Source: CAZYMF01 sp964648215 | Lineage (GTDB): Bacteria > Desulfobacterota > Binatia > HRBIN30 > JACQVA1 | Assembly (NCBI GenBank): GCA_964648215.1 | Contig: CAZYMF010000007.1 | Span: forward strand, 1-64,000 | Direction of reading: 5' to 3' | Length of the DNA: 64,000 nt | Shown: positions 24,109-32,120 of the stretch, piece by piece | How the letters are laid out: every line of letters starts with the position of its first letter | How positions within the stretch are numbered: position 1 is the stretch's first letter | Made by a program: the position numbers and the translations under genes | Notes under the pieces: generated by a model | What the model was told of the DNA's origin: nothing | What the model saw: only the letters and a program-made list of their open reading frames with translations | Database searches by the model: none

Positions 24109-24822
24109 CTAGTCGTGCCCGGTGAGCAGGTGCTGCTGTAGCTGATCCGCCTCGTCTTGCAGTCGAGCGCTCTCGTTGCGGATCCAGATGAGCCAGCTCA
24201 GCAAAAAAGCGAACGCGATGAAGCTGACCAGCAGCGTGGCGCGCATGCGCGGATCGGTCAGCCCGGTGCCGCCCTGGCGGGTGATCAGCACGGCCGGGTG
24301 AATCGTGCGCCACCAGTACACGGAACGGTTGATGATCGGAATGTCGATGACCCCGACGATACCCAGGACGGCGGCGTAGCGGGCGGCCTGATCGCCGCTG
24401 GCGGAAAACTCGCGCAGCATCAGGTACGCGGCGTAGATCAACCACAGGATCAACGTCGTCGTCAGGCGGGCATCCCAGGTCCACCACGTTCCCCAGATCG
24501 GGCGTGCCCAGATCGGCCCGGTGATGAGCACGATGGTGCAGAAGAGCATCCCGCACTCGGCGGCCGAGTGCGCCAGACGGTCCCAGAAGCGCGTGCCCTG
24601 CCACAGAAACATGGCGCTCGCCACGGCAACCAGACCGAAGGCGACGAAGGTGATGATGGCGGCCGGAACGTGGAAGTAGAAGATTCGCTGGACGATGCCC
24701 TGGAACTTGTCGGTGGGCACGTAGACGAACACCATGTAGATGGCCGCCAGCATGGTCAGCCCGGTCAGCGGACCGACAATGAAGTCGAAGAGTCGGCGTA
24801 CGTTGGGCATGGTTGATTTCAC
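24109..24822 (-). CDS. ccmC: Haem exporter/handling protein CcmC
   Basis: 237 residues, six membrane helices. The WWD-type haem-binding motif WGTWWTWDARLT lies at about 125-136, with flanking conserved histidines in FYFHVPAA (about 50) and RTIHPAVL (about 190). CcmC loads haem onto CcmE in the periplasm. The C-terminus carries an extra acidic/polar helix ending LQQHLLTGHD. A second in-frame ATG four codons in (24810) is an alternative start. Follows ccmB on the minus strand by 63 nt. Confidence 0.93.
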   Translation of the reverse strand: MKSTMPNVRRLFDFIVGPLTGLTMLAAIYMVFVYVPTDKFQGIVQRIFYFHVPAAIITFVAFGLVAVASAMFLWQGTRFWDRLAHSAAECGMLFCTIVLITGPIWARPIWGTWWTWDARLTTTLILWLIYAAYLMLREFSASGDQAARYAAVLGIVGVIDIPIINRSVYWWRTIHPAVLITRQGGTGLTDPRMRATLLVSFIAFAFLLSWLIWIRNESARLQDEADQLQQHLLTGHD

Positions 24823-24885
24823 TCGTTCGCGTGATCGTCGGCCACAGTCCTCGAACCGGCTGGGGTTGCAGGTCCCGCGCCGCGC

Positions 24886-25548
24886 TCACTCCTCCACAGC
24901 ATATTCGAACACCATCCAGCCGACAACCAGGAACAGGGCATCGAAGCCAATCAGCAGGTGCAGCCACTGACTGACGTCGGCCAACGGTTTGCCGGCGAGG
25001 ATTCGCGTGCTCGCCTTGACCCCGGCGATTAGCACTGGCACCGCGAGCGGGAGCAGCAGCAGGGGCAGCATCACCTCTCGGGCCCGCGTTCGCACCGACA
25101 CCGCGGCGAACAGGGTGCCCACGGCGGCGAAGCCGGTCAGACCGAGCAGGAGTATTGGCACCAGCCGCATCAGCACCAGCAGGGACTGAGAGAGGTTGAA
25201 GAAGAGAACGAAAATCGGGACGATCACCGCCTGCGCAACGACCATGAACAGGATGTTGCCGGCTACTTTGGCCAGGTAGATCGTGCCGCGATCGACCGGC
25301 GCCAGCAGCAACCCCTGCATGCATTCGTTGTCGCGCTCGGTGAGAAAAGAACGGTTGATCCCCAGCACGCCGGCAAAGATCACCGCCACCCAGAGCACCG
25401 CCGGAGCCGCCTCGCCGCGTAGCTCGCTCATCGGGTCGAAGGCAAAGCTGAGAATCAGCAACGTCAGCAGACCCAGCATCAGCAGGGAGGCCAGGGTCTC
25501 CTTGGTGCGAAACTCGATCAGAAGGTCCTTCCAGAGTAGCGCGATCAC
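24886..25548 (-). CDS. ccmB: Haem exporter permease CcmB
   Basis: 220 residues with six predicted membrane helices. The start LLWKDLLIEFRTKETL and the conserved FLTERDNECMQGLLLAPVDR stretch are CcmB signatures (ABC-2-like permease). It forms the CcmAB ABC module that uses ATP to release holo-CcmE from CcmC. It lies between ccmA (77 nt upstream) and ccmC. Confidence 0.92.
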   Translation of the reverse strand: MIALLWKDLLIEFRTKETLASLLMLGLLTLLILSFAFDPMSELRGEAAPAVLWVAVIFAGVLGINRSFLTERDNECMQGLLLAPVDRGTIYLAKVAGNILFMVVAQAVIVPIFVLFFNLSQSLLVLMRLVPILLLGLTGFAAVGTLFAAVSVRTRAREVMLPLLLLPLAVPVLIAGVKASTRILAGKPLADVSQWLHLLIGFDALFLVVGWMVFEYAVEE

Positions 25549-25625
25549 GGGCAGATCCGTCGGCGATCGATGCGGGTGGGTACCACCATGCGAGGCCAGA
25601 TCATCGGTAGTTCCGGCCGTGCCCT

Positions 25626-26357
25626 TCAGGCGGCGTTCGCCCGCGGGCGCGCGTGGACGGCGGCGAGGTAGGTGCGCTCGAAGCTGCCTCGGTCCGCCGC
25701 CGCGACCGGGCCGTCCCAGGCCAGGACGCCGCGCACCAGGATGATGGCGCGACGGCAGCTCGCCAATCCCTGGCCGAAGTCGTGTGTCGTCATGAGCACC
25801 GCGGCTCCGCGCTCATGGGCCGCCGTCAGCACCGAGCGCAGAGTCGCACTGGCGTCGACGTCCAGCCCCGTGAAAGGCTCGTCGAGCATGAGCAGATCGG
25901 GTTCGTGGATCAGCGCGCGGGCCAGGGCGCAGCGCTGCTCGAGGCCGCGCGACAGGGTTCGCACGGGCCGGTTCGCCCAACCGAGCAGACCGACCTGGTC
26001 GAGCAACTCGCGCACGCGCCGGGGCGCGTCGTTGACGCCGAACATGCGGGCGTAGAACGACAGGTTCTCGATCGGGGTCAGGTCCGGGTACAGGAAGCTC
26101 TGGTGCGACAGAAACCCGATGCGCCGGCGCGCCAACATGCTGCCGTCGCGCCCGTCCGTGCCGAAGATCCGGACCGAGCCGCGCGACGGGCGCAGCAGCG
26201 TGGCGCACAGGCGCAGCAGGGTCGACTTCCCGGCTCCGTTGGGACCGAAGAGGGCGACGGCTTCGCCCGGCGCCAGGCGGAAATCGAAATCACGAAGCGC
26301 CGACATACCGCCGAAGGTCTTCGTCAGTCCCTGAGTCTCGATCGCCGGGGCTGCCAT
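25626..26357 (-). CDS. ccmA: Haem exporter ATPase CcmA
   Basis: 243-residue ABC ATPase: Walker A GPNGAGKSTLLRLC (about 39-52), signature LSRGLEQRCALARAL, Walker B LLMLDEPFTGLD and the H-loop TTHD. In the signature, LSRGL replaces the usual LSSGQ, as in other CcmA proteins. It energises the CcmABCD release complex. First gene of the minus-strand ccm half-operon, 59 nt downstream of ispF, with which it may be co-transcribed. Confidence 0.92.
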   Translation of the reverse strand: MAAPAIETQGLTKTFGGMSALRDFDFRLAPGEAVALFGPNGAGKSTLLRLCATLLRPSRGSVRIFGTDGRDGSMLARRRIGFLSHQSFLYPDLTPIENLSFYARMFGVNDAPRRVRELLDQVGLLGWANRPVRTLSRGLEQRCALARALIHEPDLLMLDEPFTGLDVDASATLRSVLTAAHERGAAVLMTTHDFGQGLASCRRAIILVRGVLAWDGPVAAADRGSFERTYLAAVHARPRANAA

Positions 26358-26416
26358 CCGATTTCGCTTATCGGAAGCAGTTCGAAAAGGAAAGCATACC
26401 GCCGGCCGGCGCAGCG

Positions 26417-26893
26417 TTACCGGATTGCCGAGCAGAGAACGACGGCGGTCGCGGCGATCGCTTCGCCGCGGCCGACGGCGTCCATGCCTTCCATGGTCTT
26501 GGCTTTGACGCTCACCCGGTCGACGGAGACGGCCAGCAACGACGCGATACGCTCCCGCATGGCCTCGATGTAGGGAGCCAGCCTTGGCTGCTCGGCGTGG
26601 ATGGTGATGTCGGCATTGCCCACCTGGTGGCCCCGTTGGCGCAGGAGCTGAACCACCTCGCCGAGCAAGAGGGCACTGTCGCTGTCCTTGAACCGGGCCT
26701 CGCTGTCGGGGAAGTGGCGCCCTACGTCACCGGCGGCAACCGCCCCGAGCAGCGCGTCGCAGAGCGCGTGCAGGACCGCGTCGCCGTCGGAGTGGCCGAG
26801 CAGCCCGCGGTCGTGGGGAATCGTTACCCCGCCGAGCCGTAACGGTCGTTGCGGTACGAGGCGATGAATGTCGAAACCGTGTCCGATGCGCAT
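26417..26893 (-). CDS. ispF: 2-C-methyl-D-erythritol 2,4-cyclodiphosphate synthase (MEP pathway)
   Basis: 158 residues, family-typical length. RIGHGFDIHRL at the N-terminus gives the zinc-binding Asp/His pair, LGHSDGDAVLHALCDALLGA the second His, and FPDSEARFKDSDS the substrate loop. AKTMEGMDAVGRGEAIAA is the conserved C-terminal CDP-binding segment. It makes MEcPP for isoprenoids. The ispD partner is not present. The gene is divergent from the LapA-domain gene with only 46 nt between start codons. Confidence 0.95.
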   Translation of the reverse strand: MRIGHGFDIHRLVPQRPLRLGGVTIPHDRGLLGHSDGDAVLHALCDALLGAVAAGDVGRHFPDSEARFKDSDSALLLGEVVQLLRQRGHQVGNADITIHAEQPRLAPYIEAMRERIASLLAVSVDRVSVKAKTMEGMDAVGRGEAIAATAVVLCSAIR

Positions 26894-26939
26894 GTCCCGT
26901 GGCTTGACCCTAGGGGTCCTTTCTGGAATTCAGCTGGCC

Positions 26940-27185
26940 ATGCGTCGCGTCAAGATCGTCGCAGCCCTGCTGGCGGTGTTGCTTCTGGTCATCCTGAGCA
27001 TTCAGAATCCGAGCCCGATCGAGTTCAAATTTCTATGGATGACGCTGGCGGTTCCCAAAATCATTCTGATGATTGTGTCGGGCTTCGTCGGCGCGGTGAC
27101 GACGCTGATCATCCAGCTGCTATTGCGCTCGGGCAGACCGTCCTCTCGGTCATCGTCGTCGCCCGACGGTCCGAGCGAGCTTTGA
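26940..27185 (+). CDS. LapA-domain (DUF1049) small membrane protein
   Basis: 81 residues: a basic N-terminus (MRRVK), membrane helix AALLAVLLLVILSIQNPSPI, then a hydrophobic loop and a second helix IILMIVSGFVGAVTTLIIQL. The QNPSPIEFKFLW stretch is the LapA/YciS family signature. In enterobacteria the LapA homologue partners LapB in LPS assembly control. Here no lapB is adjacent, so only the family is claimed. The stop forms the palindrome TGAGCTCA with the convergent moeA stop. Confidence 0.75.
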   Translation: MRRVKIVAALLAVLLLVILSIQNPSPIEFKFLWMTLAVPKIILMIVSGFVGAVTTLIIQLLLRSGRPSSRSSSSPDGPSEL

Positions 27186-27187
27186 GC

Positions 27188-28420
27188 TCACAGCGGCGGC
27201 TCCGCCGAGCTCTCGCCGCCGAGCAGAATCACACGCGCGCGGCTGCCGCGTTCGATCCGCTCCCGATCCGGCGGGGCGACGAGCAGGCCCTCGCCCGCCG
27301 ACAGCGAACGCAGGACGCCGGAGCTCTGCGAGCCGGTGGGCCGCACCTGGTATTGCCCGCCGTCGCGGGTGAGGACGCAGCGGACGAACTCGGTGAGGCC
27401 GGCGGCCGTGTGGACGTCCGCGGTCACGCTGGCCTCGACGCTCGGCAAATGGACGCGATCCGCGCCCATCATCGTGCGCAGAGCCGGCAGGACGTACACG
27501 TAGAAGCAGACCAGCGACGAGACCGGGTTACCCGGCAGGCCGAACGCGGGGGTTGTCCGGCGCAGGCCGAAGGTGAGCGGCTTGCCCGGCTTCTGCGCCA
27601 CCTTCCAGAAGCGTTCCTGGTAGCCGAGCTCGGCCAACGCCCGGCGCACGAAGTCGAAGGTGCCCACCGAGACACCTCCGGTGGAGAGCACGGCATCGGC
27701 GGTGAACGCATCGTCGAAGGCGGCATGGATCTGCTCGGGCTCGTCGCGCGCGATACCGAGCATGACCGGCTCGCCGCCGGCTTCCTCCACGGCGGCCGCC
27801 AACGTGTAGGCATTGCTGTTGACGATCTGTCCGGGGCCGAGCAGGTCGCCGGGCTCGACCAGCTCGTTGCCGGTGGTGAGGATCGCCACCCGTGGCCGCC
27901 GGCTGACGCGCACCATGGTCGTGCCGAGCGAGGCCAGCAGCCCGACGTCGGCGGGCCGCAACGTGCGGCCGCGGCTCAATACGGTTTCGCCCGCTCGCAG
28001 GTCCTCGCCGGGCTCGCGCACGTTGGTGCCGGCGGCAGCGGCCACTCGGATGTGGACATGCCCGTCCAGCTCTTCGGTATCTTCGATGCGAACCACGGTG
28101 TCCGCGCCGGTCGGCAGAGGCGACCCCGTCATGATCTTGGTCGCGGTTCCCGCCTCGACGGGCCGGGTGGGCACCGAGCCGGCGCCGATCACCTCCAGCA
28201 GACGCAGCGTGACGGGTGCCGCGCTCGCCGCGGTCTCGACGTCCGCGGCGCGCACCGCGTAGCCGTCCATGGCCGAATTGCGGAAGGACGGAACGTCCCG
28301 GCCGGCACGGACGGAGTTCGCCAGCACCCGCCCGTGACTGGCGCGCAGGGAGACCTGCTCACTGCCCAGCCGAGGCAGGTCGCGGAGCACGGTTTGGAGC
28401 GCTTCCTGCACGGAGATCAT
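27188..28420 (-). CDS. moeA: Molybdopterin molybdotransferase MoeA
   Basis: 410 residues with all MoeA domains: MISVQEALQTVLRDLPRLG (domain 1), PSFRNSAMDGYAVRAADVE (Asp-rich active-site loop), GSPLPTGADTVVRIEDTEE, the MoCF_biosynth domain with TGNELVEPG and VLSTGGVSVGTFDF, KPGKPLTFG, and the GLPGNPVSSLVCF loop. It inserts molybdate into adenylated molybdopterin for Moco. No other moa/moe genes are near. The ATG at 28420 starts the conserved N-terminus; it has a promoter 31 nt upstream that shares its -35 with the divergent kinase gene. Confidence 0.93.
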   Translation of the reverse strand: MISVQEALQTVLRDLPRLGSEQVSLRASHGRVLANSVRAGRDVPSFRNSAMDGYAVRAADVETAASAAPVTLRLLEVIGAGSVPTRPVEAGTATKIMTGSPLPTGADTVVRIEDTEELDGHVHIRVAAAAGTNVREPGEDLRAGETVLSRGRTLRPADVGLLASLGTTMVRVSRRPRVAILTTGNELVEPGDLLGPGQIVNSNAYTLAAAVEEAGGEPVMLGIARDEPEQIHAAFDDAFTADAVLSTGGVSVGTFDFVRRALAELGYQERFWKVAQKPGKPLTFGLRRTTPAFGLPGNPVSSLVCFYVYVLPALRTMMGADRVHLPSVEASVTADVHTAAGLTEFVRCVLTRDGGQYQVRPTGSQSSGVLRSLSAGEGLLVAPPDRERIERGSRARVILLGGESSAEPPL

Positions 28421-28451
28421 CGGCGGCACCCTAGCATTGGCGGCGGAGGCT

Positions 28452-28480
28452 GCGCTACGGGCCGCCGACGAGCTTGTCAA
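28452..28480 (-). promoter_or_regulatory. moeA promoter (TTGACA-N17-TAGCGC, minus strand)
   Basis: On the minus strand TTGACA (28480-28475), 17 nt, then TAGCGC (28457-28452), 31 nt before the moeA ATG. The -35 lies on top of the -35 of the opposite promoter. Confidence 0.6.
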
Positions 28481-28501
28481 CGCGGTGCGTTACGCTAGGA
28501 T
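28474..28501 (+). promoter_or_regulatory. Promoter of the NtrB-like kinase operon (TTGTCA-N16-TAGGAT)
   Basis: TTGTCA (28474-28479), 16 nt, TAGGAT (28496-28501), then 10 nt to the ATG at 28512. It is leaderless or nearly so. It shares the TTGTCAA element with the moeA promoter on the other strand. Confidence 0.55.
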
Positions 28502-28511
28502 ACGTGCACCA

Positions 28512-29669
28512 ATGGCTCTGGCGCGACGCAGACGTTCACGGCCCGATCGGAGCCGCTCGGTTCCCAGTCCCGACGTCTCGTCGTCGCTGCCCGGCTGGGA
28601 CAGCGTGCTCAGCAGCATCGGCGATGCGATCATCATCATCGACGCCGACGACCGAGTGGTCCTCTTCAACCCCGCTGCAGAGCAACTCCTCGGGCGCGCG
28701 CAAGCACACGTGCTCGATCGTCCCTGCGCCGAGGTGTTCCAGGCTACCCCCGCGGTCAGCGAGATCGTGCGGCGGACCCTCGCCACCGGGCAGACCCAGG
28801 CTCGCACCGAGGAGCTGCGCACCCGGCGTGACAGCGCGGTCCCCGTCCGACTGCACACCTGGGTGATCTGGGACCATGACGGCGGTCGAATTCGCGGGAC
28901 GGTGTTGACGATCCACGACCTGAGCTATCAACGCACGCTCGAGGAGGACGCGCGGCGAACCGAGAGGCTCGCGCGGCTCGGCACCCTGGTGGCCGGGTTG
29001 GCGCACGAGGTCAAGAATCCCCTCGGGGGTATCAAGGGGGCGGCACAGCTGCTGGCGTTGCGCTTGAAGGACCGCCCCGACGTGGCCGAGTACACCGATG
29101 TCATCGTACGCGAGACCAACCGTCTCAGCCGGCTCGTCGACGAGCTGCTCATGGTGGGATCGCCGCGGCCGCCGGAGCTCGTGCCGCTCAATATTCACCG
29201 GGTGATCCGCGACGTTCTCGCGCTCGTGCAACCGGAGCTCGACGCGGCCGGGATCCGCCTGCGCGTGGAGTTCGACCCCAGCCTGCCCGATGCTTGGGGA
29301 GACAGCGCGCAGCTGACCCAGGTGTTCCTCAATCTGCTCAAGAACGCGATCGAGGCGATGCGTGGCATGACGCGCGACGGCGGTCACACGCTACGCGTCC
29401 TGACGCGGATGGAAACCGACTTTCACCTCGTCCGGCGTGAAGACGGGATCGGCAAGTTCCTGCGCGTGGAGATCGCCGACACCGGGCCGGGAACCCCGGC
29501 GGCCGGGGAACGCGTCTTCGAACCTTTCTACAGCACCAAGCCACGTGGCACCGGGCTCGGTCTCGCGATCTGTCAGCGCATCGTCGCCGGCCATGGTGGC
29601 TCCATTCGGTTGGAGAACGGACCACACGGCGGCGCGGTTTCCACGGTCAACCTGCCGCTGGCCACTTGA
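28512..29669 (+). CDS. NtrB-type PAS sensor histidine kinase
   Basis: 385 residues, soluble. A PAS domain (about 28-135; DAIIIIDADDRVVLFNPAAEQLLG) is followed by a HisKA dimerisation domain with the phosphoacceptor H165 in GLAHEVKNPLGGIKGAAQLL. The HATPase domain has NLLKNAIEAM (N box), VEIADTGPGT (G1) and GTGLGLAICQRIV (G2). The architecture and H-box match NtrB/GlnL. It overlaps the downstream NtrC-type regulator by 1 nt (TGATG), so they form a pair. The signal, whether nitrogen or other, cannot be read; no glnA or glnB neighbours it. Confidence 0.88.
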   Translation: MALARRRRSRPDRSRSVPSPDVSSSLPGWDSVLSSIGDAIIIIDADDRVVLFNPAAEQLLGRAQAHVLDRPCAEVFQATPAVSEIVRRTLATGQTQARTEELRTRRDSAVPVRLHTWVIWDHDGGRIRGTVLTIHDLSYQRTLEEDARRTERLARLGTLVAGLAHEVKNPLGGIKGAAQLLALRLKDRPDVAEYTDVIVRETNRLSRLVDELLMVGSPRPPELVPLNIHRVIRDVLALVQPELDAAGIRLRVEFDPSLPDAWGDSAQLTQVFLNLLKNAIEAMRGMTRDGGHTLRVLTRMETDFHLVRREDGIGKFLRVEIADTGPGTPAAGERVFEPFYSTKPRGTGLGLAICQRIVAGHGGSIRLENGPHGGAVSTVNLPLAT

Positions 29670-31129
29670 TGCAGCCCATGGACAGCTCGGCTACGATTCT
29701 GGTTGCCGACGACGAAGAGTCGATTCGGTGGGTCCTGGAGCAGGCCCTCGCGGCCGACGGCCACGACGTGGTGTGCGTCGGCGACGGCGGAGCGGCGCTG
29801 ACGCAGCTGACCACCCGGGAGATCGACCTGGCCCTGGTCGACATCAAGATGCCCGATCTCGACGGCTTGGAGCTGCTGCAGCGAGCGCGGGCGGCCGCGG
29901 TGACGACGCCGGTGATCATCATGACCGCGCAGAACACCATGGCCAACGCCATCGAGGCGATGAAACGGGGGGCGTTCGACTACGTCACCAAGCCCTTCGA
30001 CATCGAGGAGGTGCGCGCGCTGGTGCACCGGGCGCTCGAGATGCGGCGGCTGTCGAGCGATCTCAACCGCCTCGGGGAGGAGATGCGGCGGCGCTTCGAG
30101 CTCGGCGTCGAGATCATCGGCAAGACGCCGGCGATGCTGGACATCTACAAGACCATCGGGCGCGTCGCCCCCACGGACGCCACGGTGTTGATCCAGGGTG
30201 AGAGCGGCACCGGCAAGGAGCTGATCGCCAAGGCCGTGCACTACCACTCGCCGCGCTGGAGCGGCCCGTTCGTGGCCCTCAACTGCTCGGCGATTCCGCG
30301 CGAGCTGCTCGAGAGCGAGCTGTTCGGCTACGAACGCGGCGCCTTCACCGGCGCTCTGGAGCAGCGGCCGGGCAAGTTCGAGATTGCCGCGGGCGGAACG
30401 CTGTTCCTCGACGAGGTTGGCGACATGCCGCTCGAGCTGCAGGCCAAGCTGCTGCGGGTGCTGCAGGAAAAGGAGCTGACCCGCGTCGGCGGCCGCGAGG
30501 TGGTGAAGGTGGACTGCCGCATCGTCGCGGCGACCAACCAGGATCTCGAGCGCGCGATCAAGCAGGGGCGCTTTCGCGAGGATCTCTATTTTCGCCTGCG
30601 GGTGGTGCCGATTCTGGTGCCGCCGCTGCGCGAACGGCGCGAGGACATTCCGGAGCTGATCGCCTTCTTCGTCGAGAAGGTCAATCGTGAGCTCGGCACC
30701 TCGATCAACGGGGTCTCGCCCGAGGCGCGCAACATGCTGATGCAGCACAACTGGCCCGGCAACGTACGCGAGCTGGAGAACACCCTGGTGCGCGCCGCCG
30801 TCCTCGCGCCCGGCCCCACCCTGATGCCTCGCGACCTCGCCCTCGCCGCCGGCACGGCGCCGCCGCCGCAGTACGACGAGCTTTCCCTCGAGGACATCGT
30901 GCGCATGAAGCTGTCCGAGTACTTTCGGCAGACGCAGGCGGTGGAGCTCACCGATCTCCACCCGCTGATCATGGGTCGCGTCGAGCGCCCTCTCATCGAG
31001 CTCGTGCTCGAGCGTGCCCACGGCAATCAGTTGAAGGCGGCGGCGATGCTCGGGATCAACCGCAACACGCTGCGCAAGAAGATCACCGATCTCAAGATCG
31101 AGGTGAAACGCCGCGCCACGGACGGCTGA
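29669..31129 (+). CDS. NtrC-family sigma54-dependent response regulator
   Basis: 486 residues: receiver domain (phosphoacceptor D58 in ALVDIKMPDLDG), sigma54 AAA+ domain with Walker A GESGTGKE, the sigma54-contacting loop GAFTGA and FLDEVGDMP (Walker B), and a C-terminal Fis-type helix-turn-helix (NQLKAAAMLGINRNTLRKKI). It activates sigma54 promoters when phosphorylated by the upstream kinase. ATG at 29669 overlaps the kinase stop; MDSSATIL at 29678 is an alternative start. Distinct from the pilus-linked activator at 39113, which lacks a receiver. Confidence 0.9.
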   Translation: MQPMDSSATILVADDEESIRWVLEQALAADGHDVVCVGDGGAALTQLTTREIDLALVDIKMPDLDGLELLQRARAAAVTTPVIIMTAQNTMANAIEAMKRGAFDYVTKPFDIEEVRALVHRALEMRRLSSDLNRLGEEMRRRFELGVEIIGKTPAMLDIYKTIGRVAPTDATVLIQGESGTGKELIAKAVHYHSPRWSGPFVALNCSAIPRELLESELFGYERGAFTGALEQRPGKFEIAAGGTLFLDEVGDMPLELQAKLLRVLQEKELTRVGGREVVKVDCRIVAATNQDLERAIKQGRFREDLYFRLRVVPILVPPLRERREDIPELIAFFVEKVNRELGTSINGVSPEARNMLMQHNWPGNVRELENTLVRAAVLAPGPTLMPRDLALAAGTAPPPQYDELSLEDIVRMKLSEYFRQTQAVELTDLHPLIMGRVERPLIELVLERAHGNQLKAAAMLGINRNTLRKKITDLKIEVKRRATDG

Positions 31130-31156
31130 TCCGCCGCGGCCGGGTCCCCCACCGCC

Positions 31157-31795
31157 ATGGCTCCGTTTCGTTTCCCGTCTCGCCTCTATCCGATCGTCGA
31201 CACGCTGGGAGATCCCGGCCGTTCGGCCGTGACGTTGGCCGAGGAACTGTTGGCGGCGGGGGTCCGCTTCTTCCAGCTCCGGGTCAAGGACGAGAACACC
31301 CGCCGCTTCGTCGAGCTGGCGCGGGCCGTTCAGGCGCGCGCGGCGGCGGCCGGAGCGGCGCTGATCATCAACGACCGCGCCGACATCGCGCTGCTGGTGG
31401 GTGCCGCCGGCGTGCACCTGGGGCAGGAGGACCTGTCTCCCGCGGACGCCCGCGGGCTGCTCGGACGCGACAAGATCATCGGCTTCTCGACCCACAACCT
31501 GGAGCAGGTCGAGCAAGCGGCCCGGTCGGACGCGGTGGACTATCTCGGGTTCGGGCCGATCTACGCCACGGCCAGCAAGCTCAGAGCGGACCCGATACAG
31601 GGTCTCGACGGGTTGCGGCGCGCGCGCGCGTACGCGCGCCTGCCCCTGGTGGCCATCGGGGGCATCACGCGCGATACGGCGCTGGACGCGCTCGCGGCCG
31701 GTGCCGACGCCGTCGCCGTGATCGGCGACATCGTGCGGGCGCCGGCCGTGCCCGAGCGGGTTGCCGAGTTCCTCCGGCTGATCCGCTCGGGCTGA
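31157..31795 (+). CDS. thiE: Thiamine-phosphate synthase
   Basis: 212-residue TIM-barrel enzyme joining HMP-PP and thiazole phosphate. FFQLRVKDENTRRF (Q-R-K diphosphate motif), LIINDRADIALLVGAAGVHLGQEDL, GFSTHNLEQ and YLGFGPIYATASK are the conserved strand ends, and VAIGGIT binds phosphate. It follows the response-regulator gene by 27 nt and may be co-transcribed, although the functions are unrelated. No other thi genes are present. Confidence 0.92.
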   Translation: MAPFRFPSRLYPIVDTLGDPGRSAVTLAEELLAAGVRFFQLRVKDENTRRFVELARAVQARAAAAGAALIINDRADIALLVGAAGVHLGQEDLSPADARGLLGRDKIIGFSTHNLEQVEQAARSDAVDYLGFGPIYATASKLRADPIQGLDGLRRARAYARLPLVAIGGITRDTALDALAAGADAVAVIGDIVRAPAVPERVAEFLRLIRSG

Positions 31796-31799
31796 CGGC

Positions 31800-32120
31800 T
31801 CAGTTGCCGCTGTCCTTCTTCGTCTTCCGTTGCGGCTGCGCCTCGGCGGCGGGAGCCGCGACCCCGCTTTCGAGCCGCTGGAGACAGCAGCGCATGAACT
31901 CCGCGTGATTGGCAGGGTCCATCGTCGGGGAGAGCGCCTGGCAGGTGCGCTCGGCCGCATCGTGGGAGAGCTTGCTCTTGTATCCCAGCTTGCCCGCCAT
32001 GGATTCCGCCAGCGAACACGCGCTGTTGTGGGTCTGGGGCGGGCTTACCTGCTCCACCTGCGAGGCCACTGCCGTGCTGGCGAGTAGGAGACTGATGGCA
32101 ACCCAAACGTGAAATCGCAT
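31800..32120 (-). CDS. Small secreted cysteine-containing hypothetical protein
   Basis: 106 residues. MRFHVWVAISLLLASTAVAS is a signal peptide. The mature part has four cysteines (SACSLAES, ERTCQAL and MRCCLQR), consistent with two disulphides in a small helical periplasmic domain, and a charged tail with KTKKDSGN. The start codon overlaps the dnaB stop by one base (TAATG), so it is the last cistron of the dnaB transcript. No family recognised. The four-Cys helical pattern vaguely recalls CHCH-like hairpins, but spacing does not match. Confidence 0.7.
   Translation of the reverse strand: MRFHVWVAISLLLASTAVASQVEQVSPPQTHNSACSLAESMAGKLGYKSKLSHDAAERTCQALSPTMDPANHAEFMRCCLQRLESGVAAPAAEAQPQRKTKKDSGN

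Noticed and set aside
26894..26939. Promoter pair between ispF and the LapA-domain gene (TTGACC and AATTCA)
   Set aside because: The -35 is fair but the -10 matches only two bases; too weak to list.
29573..31960. A 795-codon minus-strand frame opposite the NtrC-type gene and thiE
   Set aside because: Antisense to two conserved genes, Arg/His-rich low-complexity translation.
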